From: Streptomyces rapamycinicus NRRL 5491
GTDB lineage: Bacteria > Actinomycetota > Actinomycetes > Streptomycetales > Streptomycetaceae
Assembly (NCBI RefSeq): GCF_024298965.1
Contig: NZ_CP085193.1
Span: 12,338,001 to 12,402,000, forward strand
Direction: 5' to 3'
DNA: 64,000 nt
Below the pieces are notes generated by a model. That model was not told the origin of the DNA. It searched no databases and worked only from the letters and a program-made list of their open reading frames with translations. Made by a program: the position numbers and the translations under genes. Of this stretch, positions 17,390 through 25,256 are shown in pieces (position 1 is the first letter of the stretch; each line of letters opens with the position of its first letter).

Positions 17390-18604
17390 TCATGCCGCTC
17401 TGGCGGCAGGGCTGAGGGTGACGGCCTCGAAGGTCCGGTGGTCGCGTATCAGGGCCCAGAGCACGTTCAGGCGGCGTCTGGCCAGCGCGAGGAGGGCTTG
17501 CTTGTGGGACTTTCCCTCGGCGCGTTTGCGCTGGCAGAAGGTCTTGGACTGGGGGCAGTGCATCGCGGCGACCTGGGCGGATAGGTAGAACATGCGCAGC
17601 AGTCGGCGGCTATAGCGTCTGGGCCTGCGCAGGTTGCCGCTGACCTTGCCCGAGTCGCGGGGGCGGGCGCGAGTCCGGCGACGCCTGCGAGCCGGTCGGG
17701 GCTGCCGAAGGCGGTCATGTCACCGCCGGTCGCGGCGATGAACTCGGCGCCGAGCATGTCGCCGATGCCGGGCATGCTGGTGATCACCTCTGCGTCGGGA
17801 TGCTCGCGAAACCGGCCCTCGATGAGGGCGTTGAGCTCGGAGATCTCCTCGTCGAGGGCCATCACCTCCCTGGCCAGGGTGTGGACCATCCTCGCGGCGG
17901 TCTTCTCCCCGGGGACGACGGTGGACTGGGCCTCGGCAGCGGTGACCGCGGTGTCGGCGGCGCTCTTGGCAGTCCTGAGTGTGCGGACGCCGTGGTTCTT
18001 GAGCCGGACCGTCAGCCGGGCGCGGCCGATCCGGCGCAGGGCGGCCGGGGTCCGGTACCCCGTCAGCAGGATGAGCGCGACCTTGGACGTGCTGTAGTCG
18101 AAGGCCCGTTCCAGAGCGGGGAAGTACTCAAGGATCTGCGCTCGGAGCCGGTTGATCGCCCTGGTGCGGTCGGCAGACAGGTCCAGGCGGCGGGCGGTCA
18201 GGATCTTCAGATCGACCGCGATCTCACTGGTCTCCTGCAAGGGCTGGAGGTCGCGGCGCATGCGGGCCTGGTCGGCGATGACGAAGGCGTCCTTCGCGTC
18301 GCTATTGCCGTCGCCCCGGTAGGAGCCGGAGGCGTGGTGGACAGTCCGGCCGGGGGTGTAGAACAGCCGCTGCCCGTGGTTGACCAGCAGGGCGATCCAC
18401 ACAGTGCGGCCCCGCCGGCGTTGAGGTCGACCGCCCAGTGACGGGGTCGCCGTCGGCCAGGGCCAAGACGTCGCCGAGCAGTTGCAGCAGCTCGTCCTCG
18501 TTGTTCGGCACCCGGCGCGAGAGCACCTTGGTGCCGTCCGTGTCGATCACGGTGCAGTGGTGTTCGGCCTTGCCCGCGTCTGTCCCTGCCCACAAGTCGG
18601 GCAC
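17390..18604 (-). pseudogene. IS110 transposase pseudogene
   Basis: Reading from GTG 18604 the product starts MPDLWAGTDAGKAEHH, like the intact copy. The homology then moves between frames: near 18440 (between the DVLALADGDP and AVDLNAGGAALC segments), near 18400 (into the long segment containing DAKDAFVIADQARMRRDL), and near 17650 (after RLAGVAGLAPAP). The C-terminal piece at 17390-17593 (HKQALLALARRRLNVLWALIRD) is in another frame. At least three frameshifts separate it from a working transposase. Residue identity to the intact copy is visibly moderate, so the two are relatives rather than a recent duplication. Confidence 0.88.
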
Positions 18605-18790
18605 CAGACCCTCCCTCGTCGTTCTCCTGTGCTGTCCCAGCAGACGACCTCGCTGTCACGTCCATACGAGCGATTCGGTTCGCGCATCCCAATCAGCAGC
18701 CGAGTCGTCGCGGGATGCCGGGCGGCCAATCCTTCCAAGCCACGACAACGGCTCAACCATGGCAGCCACACCCAGCATCCCTGGGTGTCC
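18605..18790 (-). ncRNA. Left-end noncoding region of degenerate IS110 (relict bridge RNA candidate)
   Basis: Counterpart of 13737-13919: it shares GGCCGCCCGG and CCCGCGACGACTCGG blocks and a GTCGTCTGC block in the same order. No gene is visible. Conservation of a non-coding stretch between two diverged copies supports an RNA or end-recognition function. Confidence 0.3.
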
Positions 18791-18839
18791 CGATCTTACG
18801 AATGACCCGGATCAACCCACGAAGAAAGGTATGGAAGCC

Positions 18840-19580
18840 ATGGTGTCCCTCGCCCGGTCCTCGGAGAGCTCAGGGAGCGGTCTGTCCCTTGAGGGCATCA
18901 CCGTCGTCAGCCTCGAGCAGGCCGTCGCCGCTCCGTTCGCCACCCGGCAGCTGGCGGATCTCGGCGCGGCGGGTCATCAAGGTCGAACGGCCAGAGAGCG
19001 GCGACTTCGCGGGGCGTTACGACGAATCCGTGCGCGGGCAGGCGAGCTACTTCGTCTGGCTCAACAGGTCCAAGGAGTCCGTGAGCCTGGACATCAAGTC
19101 CGAGGCCGGACGGAAAATCCTCGACGACCTGCCCGACGGGGCGGATGTGTTCGTCCAGAACCTCGCGCCCGGCGCGGCTGCCCGGCTGGGACTGGACGCG
19201 GACTCCCTGAGGCGGGTGCACACGTCCCTGGTGGTGTGTGACATCTCCGGCTGCGGCAGCAAGCGGCTCCTGGCCGGCCGAAAGGCTTACGACCTGCTCA
19301 TCCAGTGTGAGACGGGAGTGGTCTCGCTCAGCGGCAGCGAATCGGAGCCGGCCAAGGCGGGCATCTCGATCGCCGACATGACAGCCGGGATGTACGCCTA
19401 CTCCGGGATTCTGTCCGCGCTGTACACCCGGGCCACGATGGGCCGGGTACCCGCCGTCGAGGTGCGTCTGTTCGACGCCCTCGCCGAGTGGATGGGTCAG
19501 CCGCCTACTACACCCGCTACGAGGGAAAACAGCCGCTGCTGCTGTCGGTGCAGAATGAGCGCGAATGGTCATCCGAAAGC
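18840..19580 (+). pseudogene. CaiB/BaiF CoA-transferase, frameshifted and 3' truncated
   Basis: The start MVSLARSSESSGSGLSLEGI follows AAAGG at ATG 18840. The family motif ADLGARVIKVERPESGDF is broken near 18970 by what looks like one extra G; the rest continues in the next frame (WLNRSKESVSLDIKS, NLAPGAAARLGLD, GRKAYDLLIQ). A second one-base loss near 19503 shifts the frame at the AYYTRYEGKQP segment. Homology stops at VQNEREW (about 19566) and passes straight into acyl-CoA dehydrogenase sequence, so the C-terminal half is deleted. The gene starts about 35 bases from the IS110 left end. It may be the lost partner of the intact CaiB gene at 8319. Confidence 0.88.
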
Positions 19581-20124
19581 TGTGAGATTTCCTTCGGCGA
19601 CTTCCGCGTCCCCGCCCACGCCGTGCTCGGGGGCCAGGAGGGCAAGGGGTTCCCGCAGATGATGAGGGGGCTGGAGACCGGCCGGATCCAAGTAGCCGTG
19701 CGAGCACTGTGAGTTCGGTGGGCAGCACGGGAGGACGCCCTGAACTACACCCGGGGGCGGGAGAGTTTCGGCAGGCCGATCTGGCGACACCAGTCCGTCG
19801 GCAACTACCTGGCGGACATGGCGATCAAGCTCAGCGCGGCTCGGCAGCTGACGTTGCACGCGGCACGTGAGGCCGACGCCGGACGGCGGGTCGATATGGA
19901 GGCAGGCATGGCGAAGCTGTTCGCCTTCGAGGTGGCCATGGAGATCGCACTTAACGCGATGCGGGTGCGCGGGGGGTTACGGATACTCCACGGAGTACGA
20001 CGTCGAGCGCTACTTCCGTGACGCTCCGCTGATGATTGTCGGAGAGGGCACCAACGAGATCCAGCGTGGTGTGATCGCCTCCCAGTTGATGTCCCATGGT
20101 GGTCTCGACGCGTGGGGCGGGTAA
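19581..20124 (+). pseudogene. Acyl-CoA dehydrogenase C-terminal remnant fused to CaiB remnant
   Basis: From about 19581 the sequence is the C-terminal half of an acyl-CoA dehydrogenase: EISFGDFRVPAHAVLGG, then EGKGFPQMMRGLETGRIQVA. An in-frame TGA follows at 19709-19711, then ESFGRPIWRHQSVGNYLADM, a frameshift at the RGG/YGY motif near 19975, and the FAD-binding end DAPLMIVGEGTNEIQRGVI. The N-terminal half is absent, replaced by the CaiB fragment, so a deletion joined two neighbouring genes. The intact ancestor would have been the electron donor for the EtfBA pair encoded at 15.2-17 kb. Confidence 0.88.
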
Positions 20125-20309
20125 AATGGCCGCATCATGGTCGGGGGGCGGGACCAGCACTCGGGTACGCCACCGTGCACTCATCCCGGTCGGGCTGCCG
20201 CCATGACGGCACCGCCGTCCCGCCAGCCGAGATCCTCTCAGCCACTATCCGCGGACTGGCTGTCGTGCCGACCCGCACACAACGGGAACCCCCACACCCG
20301 AGGAGAGCT

Positions 20310-21209
20310 ATGAACCCCCGGACGCCACGCACCGGCCGCAGATTAGCGGTGACAGCCGCTGTCGCGGCCTTCGTCGTCTGTACCGCCCCCGCAAGTGCGG
20401 CACCACTCGTCGTCGAAAACTGGGTCGGTGACTCTCCCTACTTCTCCAGCACCGGTGCGCCGGGCGGCAGCCCCGAACCGGTCTCCCAAACCGGCGCCGA
20501 GGACGGCAAGGCGCTGCGCATGCGGCTCAACCCCAAGCCGGCAGCGGGCCCCGGGGGCGGGGTGGAGATCGCCAGTAACGACAAGAGCTACGGATACGGC
20601 ACCTACGGCACCCGTATCCGTACGGCGGTCTGTACGGGCCAGGGGCGCGTCGGGGTGGTCACGGGAACGTTCACCTACGCCGCGGACCATTCCGACGCCA
20701 ATGGCAACGGCGTGCCCGACAACGACGAGATCGACGTCGAAGTCCTGTGCGCCCAGCCCCACGTACTGTGGCTGACGATCTGGACCGACTACGGCGAATC
20801 GACCGGGCAGGTCCGCAAGATCTCCCGGGCGCTCGACATGCGCACCGGGGAAGTCCTGTACAACTGCTTCGTCACTCAGCTCGGCGGGCAGTGCACGGAC
20901 CCCAAGGAGGGCGAGAACAGCCCGGAAAGCGTCACACCGATCGAAGGGTTCAATTCGGCGACCCAGTTCCATACGTACATGTTCGACTGGCAGCCCGGTT
21001 CGGTGACCTTCTGGACGTACAACGACGACGGCACCAAGAACATCCTGTGGGACTACCGGGGCCCGGCGAACCGCATCCCGCATAAGCCTTCGGCCTTCAT
21101 GCAGAACGTCTGGCACACGAACTCCTGGGACCCGCTGGACGGCCCCGCTCATGAGCAGCCGCAGTCTGCCACGACCGCCTACATCGACTCGACAACCCTG
21201 CCGCGCTGA
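20310..21209 (+). CDS. Secreted GH16-family glycoside hydrolase
   Basis: 299 residues. A basic N-terminus, hydrophobic core and ASA|AP site at about residue 30 make a clear Sec signal peptide. The family 16 active site DEIDVE supplies the nucleophile Glu140, the assisting Asp142 and the acid/base Glu144. Beta-jelly-roll segments such as FHTYMFDWQPGSVTFW follow, as in laminarinases, lichenases and agarases. It should hydrolyse a beta-1,3/1,4-linked polysaccharide outside the cell; the substrate is not assignable. ATG 20310 follows AGGAGAG. The gene is intact and followed by a strong terminator although it sits between decayed regions, so it is probably under selection or newly arrived. Confidence 0.88.
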   Translation: MNPRTPRTGRRLAVTAAVAAFVVCTAPASAAPLVVENWVGDSPYFSSTGAPGGSPEPVSQTGAEDGKALRMRLNPKPAAGPGGGVEIASNDKSYGYGTYGTRIRTAVCTGQGRVGVVTGTFTYAADHSDANGNGVPDNDEIDVEVLCAQPHVLWLTIWTDYGESTGQVRKISRALDMRTGEVLYNCFVTQLGGQCTDPKEGENSPESVTPIEGFNSATQFHTYMFDWQPGSVTFWTYNDDGTKNILWDYRGPANRIPHKPSAFMQNVWHTNSWDPLDGPAHEQPQSATTAYIDSTTLPR

Positions 21210-21217
21210 TGCTCCCC

Positions 21218-21251
21218 CGTGGATGCGCGCCCCGTGCGGCGCGCATCCACG
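21218..21251 (+). terminator. Stem-loop terminator after GH16 gene
   Basis: A perfect 14-bp inverted repeat (CGTGGATGCGCGCC with its complement) around a 6-base loop, beginning 9 bases after the GH16 stop codon. A strong intrinsic terminator without T tract, as common in Streptomyces. Confidence 0.85.
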
Positions 21252-21336
21252 TGCGGGACGGACACCCACGTGCGGGGTCGTCCTCCGGAGAAGCGGCGGG
21301 AGGAGTCGTCCTCCGGCCCGTCCGGGGCCAGGGACA

Positions 21337-21535
21337 CTCGGGGTGAGTTTCTGGCAGCGACTCACGGCGACCTGGCGTTCTTCACCACCTCCGACCGCTT
21401 GGCAGGCTTCGCAGGCCTCGCTCCCGCGCCTCGGGACTCCCGACGCGTCAGCGGTAACCTCCACCGGCCGAAGCGATATCACCGCGGACTCCAACGGGTC
21501 TTCCACACATCCGCGACGGATATAGCCAACCCGTC
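21337..21535 (+). pseudogene. IS110 transposase C-terminal fragment
   Basis: The translation contains EFLAATHGDLAFF, SDRLAGFAGLAPAPRDSRRVSGN and a PKRYHRGL segment, the same C-terminal transposase motifs as the intact copy at 14740-14910. Neither the N-terminal RuvC-like domain nor ends are present. This is a third IS110 relic within 8 kb. Confidence 0.8.
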
Positions 21536-21699
21536 ATGGGGCCCACCTGATCTGCTGGTTTGGCACAAAAACTCGCGATCTGGTGCCGACTACAGTCCAC
21601 TGGCCAGTATGAATAGTCAGAGCACTCTCCTTCCGACCCGTTGGTCACCACGGACTGGCTCGCCGCCAGCACCTCGGTGAGCCCGACGCCGCGGAGACC

Positions 21700-22323
21700 G
21701 TGCCCGGCAGCGGCATCTGGCTGGCCATCGACGGCGGCCGTGCCGCCATCACGATCGCGTGCCCCGCCCAGCGAACACCCTCGATAGCCGTGCACTGGCC
21801 GGATTCATCCCAGCTGACCGCGTGCTTCGACCGGTGGACGACACGTCGAACACCGGTCGTGAGCACCGTCGACGGCGACGCCCGGGCCTTCGCTGCCGCG
21901 GTGGCGCTGACCAGCGCCTTCACCCTCGCAACCCCGGCAGCCTCCTTCGGACTGCCCGAGACGAGCCGGGGCGTCGTCCCCTCGTTCGCGATCGGGCTGC
22001 TGGGTACGCGCCACACCTCGCGACTCGTGCGCGAGGTGGCCCTGAGTACTGTCCCGATCGCGGCCCGGGACGCCGCGCACCGTAACCACATCAGCGCCGT
22101 TGTGCCGGACGCCGAGTATGGCGAGCGGTGCGCCCACCGACTGCTGTCCCTGTGGTCCGAGGTCGGTGCCGCCACGATCCGTGACGCCATGCAGACCCTT
22201 GCCGACGTCGATGCCGCACCTGACCTCGCCAGGATCCGGCGGATCGCCGTCGCGGGCGTGGAGGAGCAACTGCGCCGGTTCGGTGACGGCCGAACCGACC
22301 AGAGCTATCTCACCCCCGAATAG
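21700..22323 (+). CDS. Crotonase-like (enoyl-CoA hydratase/isomerase) ORF, probably truncated
   Basis: 207 residues from GTG 21700; the frame is open from 21613 but has no better start. The pattern GDARAFAAAVALTSAFTLATP followed by ASFGLPETSRGVVPSF recalls the crotonase core (oxyanion-hole strand, then the conserved FGLPE). The glycine-rich oxyanion motif is poorly conserved and the N-terminal part seems short, so it may be a decayed or specialised member. A hydratase would fit the CoA-ester pathway between the dehydrogenase and thiolase steps, but it lies 4-15 kb from them amid pseudogenes. Alternatives are a polyketide-associated crotonase or a pseudogene. Confidence 0.5.
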   Translation: MPGSGIWLAIDGGRAAITIACPAQRTPSIAVHWPDSSQLTACFDRWTTRRTPVVSTVDGDARAFAAAVALTSAFTLATPAASFGLPETSRGVVPSFAIGLLGTRHTSRLVREVALSTVPIAARDAAHRNHISAVVPDAEYGERCAHRLLSLWSEVGAATIRDAMQTLADVDAAPDLARIRRIAVAGVEEQLRRFGDGRTDQSYLTPE

Positions 22324-22387
22324 AACGGCCCCAGCTCAACTCATTCCCCACTGCTTCTGAATCTCCCGCCGCGCGGCGGCCCGCCCG

Positions 22388-23090
22388 GCAGAGTGTTGTC
22401 GCCCTTGCCCAAGGCAAGCCCGTCACCGTCGAGACCATCGTCATTCCAGACCCCGGTCCCGGCGAGGTCGTTGTGGAAATCCAGGCTTGCGGGGTCTGCC
22501 ACACCGATCTGCACTACCGCGAAGGTGGTATCAGCGACGAGTTCCCCTGCTCTCGCCGGCACTCGGCATCGGCGCCTTCGCCGAGAAGACGCTCGTGGCG
22601 GCCGGACAGTGCACCAAGGTCGACCCGGCAGCCGAAGCAGCGGTCGCAGGACTCCTGGGCTGCGGCGTGGTGGCCGGCATTGGAGCAGCGATCAACACCG
22701 GCAATGTAGGGCACGGCGACTCAGCCGCTGTCATCGGCTGCGGCGGCGTCGGGGACGACGCGATCGCCGGAGCCCGGCTCGCCGGCGCGGCAAAGATCAT
22801 CGCGGTGGACATCGACCGCCGAAAGCTCCAGACCGCACAGACGATGGGGGCGACTCACACCGCCAACTTCCGAAACGCTGACCCCGTGACGGCCGTGCGC
22901 GAACTGACCGGCGGCTTCGGCGCCGATGTCGTCATCGACGCGGTCGAAGTCCTCCTGGCACGGCGACTGCTTGCCTTCCCGGGACTTCCCCATGCTCGTC
23001 GATCTCCACCTCCAGGGCCGTCTTGACCTGGACGCCTTCGTCACCGAGACCATTGCGCTCGGTGACGTGGAGCAGGCATACCTGGGACGT
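22388..23090 (+). pseudogene. Zn-alcohol dehydrogenase remnant (S-(hydroxymethyl)mycothiol dehydrogenase-like)
   Basis: Three joined pieces of one enzyme. The N-terminus has [25 protein letters not shown] (in part) at 22450-22540 with the catalytic Cys. The next piece starts [19 protein letters not shown] and covers the coenzyme domain, where [18 protein letters not shown] keeps the Rossmann pattern. The C-terminus ([21 protein letters not shown]) is in another frame. The catalytic-zinc His and the structural zinc Cys cluster are missing, as is a stretch before the C-terminus, so at least two deletions and a frameshift occurred. Similarity is to mycothiol-dependent formaldehyde dehydrogenase, and the next remnant fits that pairing. 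Confidence 0.8.
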
Positions 23091-23349
23091 CGAGAACAAC
23101 GTGTGGATCGTCGGTGACGACTCCGAAGTGACCGTCATCCGACGCCGCCCACGACGCGGATGCCACCGCTCAGGCAGTGGGAGAGCCAACACTGCGTGCC
23201 ATCGTCTGCCCCCACGCGCACAATGATCACATCAACGCAGTTCCCGAGCTCGCGGCCCGCACCGGGGCACCAGAGACCGACATACGCACAGGCACGGCGA
23301 AGGCACCACCATCGGAAGCGAAGCACCGCACGTACGGGAACGGATCGTG
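23086..23349 (+). pseudogene. Metallo-beta-lactamase-fold hydrolase N-terminal remnant
   Basis: [15 protein letters not shown] continues, after a one-base frameshift near 23140, as DAAHDADATAQAVGEPTLRA and VCPHAHNDHINAVPELAA. HAHNDH is the HxHxDH metal motif of the superfamily. The product ends at TGA 23347 after an unrelated tail, so roughly two thirds are lost. Such hydrolases are commonly encoded right after mycothiol-dependent alcohol dehydrogenases in actinomycetes, so this looks like a decayed two-gene formaldehyde detoxification operon. Confidence 0.75.
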
Positions 23350-23508
23350 ACTCGGCGCGGGCCGTTCCCGCACGAGAAGTCGGCCGGGTAACCGTCGTAC
23401 CGGATGCGGCCGTCGTCCGCGTGCGCGTTGCCCCCGGCGTGGATGCGGCGCTGCTGCGGTCCGGCACCGCCGCGGTGGCCGCCGCTGTCCAGGGTGTCCG
23501 CGGGCCGG

Positions 23509-23916
23509 TCAGCCGTGGCGTGAGAAGTACATGGTGGCGAGGATGTAGGTCACGCCGCCTGCCCCGCACAGCACATCCCAGGGGTGACCGCTGTGCCCGC
23601 GGATCAGTTCGGTCACGAAGCCGGCCAGGAGCACCAGCACGAGAACGTTCAGCGTGAACGCGGACGCGCGTTGGTTGATGGCTCGGCGGCGCTCGTCCGT
23701 GGCCTGACCGCGCAGCAGCGCGGCGGACTCCGACCGGCGCGAGGCCATGACGAGGATCAGCACATAGGTGGCCATGACGGCGAAGCCGCCGGCAGCCATT
23801 CCGGGGTCGTTCCGGGCCAGGAAGATCGCGATGTAGACGACACCCATGGCCAGCCCCACGGCTGGAACGGCCCAGCGCTGGCCGCGGGTGGTCTCTGGCT
23901 TGTGGTCAGTCGACAT
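23509..23916 (-). CDS. Small membrane protein, four predicted TM segments
   Basis: 135 residues. A hydrophilic N-terminus is followed by hydrophobic stretches AVGLAMGVVYIAIFLA, GGFAVMATYVLILVM, TLNVLVLVLLAGFVTEL and a C-terminal segment ending YILATMYFSRHG, with a charged cytoplasmic loop (RRSESAALLRGQATDERRRAI) between TM2 and TM3. It resembles DUF2178-type proteins by layout only. ATG 23916 has GAGGAG upstream and overlaps the end of the XRE regulator gene by 11 bases, so the two are translated together. Function unknown; such pairs often consist of a regulator and a membrane sensor or target. Confidence 0.85.
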   Translation of the reverse strand: MSTDHKPETTRGQRWAVPAVGLAMGVVYIAIFLARNDPGMAAGGFAVMATYVLILVMASRRSESAALLRGQATDERRRAINQRASAFTLNVLVLVLLAGFVTELIRGHSGHPWDVLCGAGGVTYILATMYFSRHG

Positions 23917-24097
23917 GGAAGATCTCCTCAACTGTCTTACCGAAGTACCGGGCCATACGGATCGCCAGGGGCAGCGAGGGGTCATAGCGAGACTGTTCGA
24001 TGGCGTTGACCGTCTGCCGGGAGACGCCCAGCGCCCGCCCCAGCTCCTGCTGGGAGAGCCCCTTGACGATGCGCAGCTGGCGTACCTCGTTCCGCAT
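23906..24097 (-). CDS. Short XRE-family regulator (helix-turn-helix only)
   Basis: 63 residues, essentially one Cro/CI-type helix-turn-helix: RNEVRQLRIVKGLSQQELGR and ALGVSRQTVNAIEQSRYDPS give the two helices, and a C-terminal ARYFGKTVEEIFHVD tail closes the fold. Proteins of this size (YozG-like) usually autoregulate a small operon with a membrane protein. ATG 24097 lies just 6 bases after a candidate -10 box, so the message may be leaderless. Two CTTTACATC direct repeats around the promoter are candidate operators. It overlaps the downstream membrane protein gene by 11 bases. Confidence 0.88.
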   Translation of the reverse strand: MRNEVRQLRIVKGLSQQELGRALGVSRQTVNAIEQSRYDPSLPLAIRMARYFGKTVEEIFHVD

Positions 24098-24103
24098 ATG
24101 TGG

Positions 24104-24133
24104 AAAGTAGGCTTTACATCCGGGGTGTGTCAA
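24104..24133 (-). promoter_or_regulatory. Promoter of the XRE/membrane protein operon
   Basis: On the minus strand a TTGACA -35 box (24128-24133) and a TACTTT -10 box (24104-24109) are 18 bases apart. The predicted transcription start falls at or next to ATG 24097, suggesting leaderless translation. The direct repeats CTTTACATC at 24112-24120 and 24139-24147, one in the spacer and one upstream of the -35 box, are likely operator sites. Confidence 0.6.
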
Positions 24134-24354
24134 GTGACCTTTACATCGCTGGAGGTCTGGCGAAGGAACTCCTCGAGGTTGTCCCCTCGACCCGTCCGCG
24201 CTCTGTGGGGTGTGAACCGGCTCCGTAAGGGCACCCCCCAGGGCCGTGGATGTGTGCCTGTGCCGGCGCAATGCCCAGGCTCGCCATCGGGGCGTGCTGA
24301 CCGCACGGCGCACGGAACGCGCCCGCGTGCGCAGCGAGAACGGGGACGTCCGCT

Positions 24355-24402
24355 GGGGAGGCAGCCCGTCAAGCCGCACGCAGCCTGACGGGCTGCCTCC
24401 CC
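24355..24402. terminator. Very strong perfect hairpin (17-bp stem)
   Basis: GGGGAGGCAGCCCGTCA (24355-24371) and its exact complement (24386-24402) enclose a 14-base loop. It stands in about 500 bases of otherwise unassigned DNA between the XRE operon and the RibD-like gene. It could be a transcriptional insulator or the terminator of a lost gene. Confidence 0.6.
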
Positions 24403-24611
24403 CGGGGGGGCGCCACTGGCGTGCCCTTTTTGCCGACTGGGCGCCGCGCCACCGGGTATCGGGATGCTGCCGAATGCCGCACGTGACCGGTCGTGCCGGG
24501 CACACCTGGGGAAAAGCTGCGGTCCGCTGTCGATCCGGCCACGTCTCGTTCGACGTCCTGATGTGGGGCACCTCGCCGCACGAGGATTCGAACAGGACGA
24601 TGAGGAAACAC

Positions 24612-25256
24612 GTGGATCAGCTGCTGAGAGTGATGAACTTCAACGTCTCAAGTGAGGGAATCGGTGCCGGTGAGCATCAGAGCCTCGAGAGCCCGTTCGG
24701 TTGCGCCGATCCCGAAAGGCTGTTCGCCTGGGCTGGCGCGACGGCGAGCTGGCCCATGCGTACCGACCCCGGGGGGAGCCGTGGTCTCGATGACTACTTC
24801 ACGCGGGACTTCGCACGCAACGTCGGCGCCGAGATCATGGGCCGCAACAAGTTCGGCCCCCAGCGCGGACCCTGGAACGACCATGACTGGTGCGGCTGGT
24901 GGGGCGAGGAGCCCCCGTTCCACACCCCGGTGTTCGTCATGACCCACCATGAGCGTCCATCGATCACGCTCTCCGACACCACATTCCACTTCGTCGGCGG
25001 CGACCCGATCACGGTCCTGGAACGGGCACGGGCGGCAGCGCGGGGCAGGGATGTCCGGCTCGGCGGCGGGGTCACCACCGTCCGGCAGTTCCTTGATGCC
25101 GGCCTGGTCGACACCATGCATGTGGCGGTCTCGCCGGTGCAGCTCGGGTCCGGCCTCCGCCTCTGGGAGTCGCCCGATGAACTGCTCGACCGGTTTCATC
25201 TCGAGGTCGTGCCCAGTCCAAGCGGCGTGAGGCATCACCTGTTCTGGCGCAAATGA
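24612..25256 (+). CDS. RibD C-terminal / dihydrofolate reductase-fold protein
   Basis: 214 residues from GTG 24612, which has GAGGAA 4 bases upstream and gives the expected family start LLRVMNFNVSSEGIGAGEHQS; ATG 24600 is an alternative. The RibD_C fold is seen in GAEIMGRNKFGP, TPVFVMTHH, the PITVLERARAAARGRDVRLGGG NADPH-binding pattern and a C-terminal strand region. Such proteins are NADPH-dependent reductases distantly related to DHFR and riboflavin deaminase/reductase; most are uncharacterised. No operon partner: the XRE operon is divergent and a pseudogene chimera follows. An intact stand-alone gene of unknown substrate. Confidence 0.8.
   Translation: MDQLLRVMNFNVSSEGIGAGEHQSLESPFGCADPERLFAWAGATASWPMRTDPGGSRGLDDYFTRDFARNVGAEIMGRNKFGPQRGPWNDHDWCGWWGEEPPFHTPVFVMTHHERPSITLSDTTFHFVGGDPITVLERARAAARGRDVRLGGGVTTVRQFLDAGLVDTMHVAVSPVQLGSGLRLWESPDELLDRFHLEVVPSPSGVRHHLFWRK

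Larger units (their letters stand above)
17338..18808 (-). mobile_element. Degenerate second IS110 copy, inverted relative to the first
   Basis: Same left-end sequence (CGATCTTACGAATGACC on the plus strand at 18791-18807), the same non-coding left region and the same right-end segment (ATTGGGAA type near 17343) as the copy at 13718. It lies on the opposite strand, with etfBA between the two. The transposase is frameshifted several times, so this copy is inactive on its own. Ends are approximate. Confidence 0.75.
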
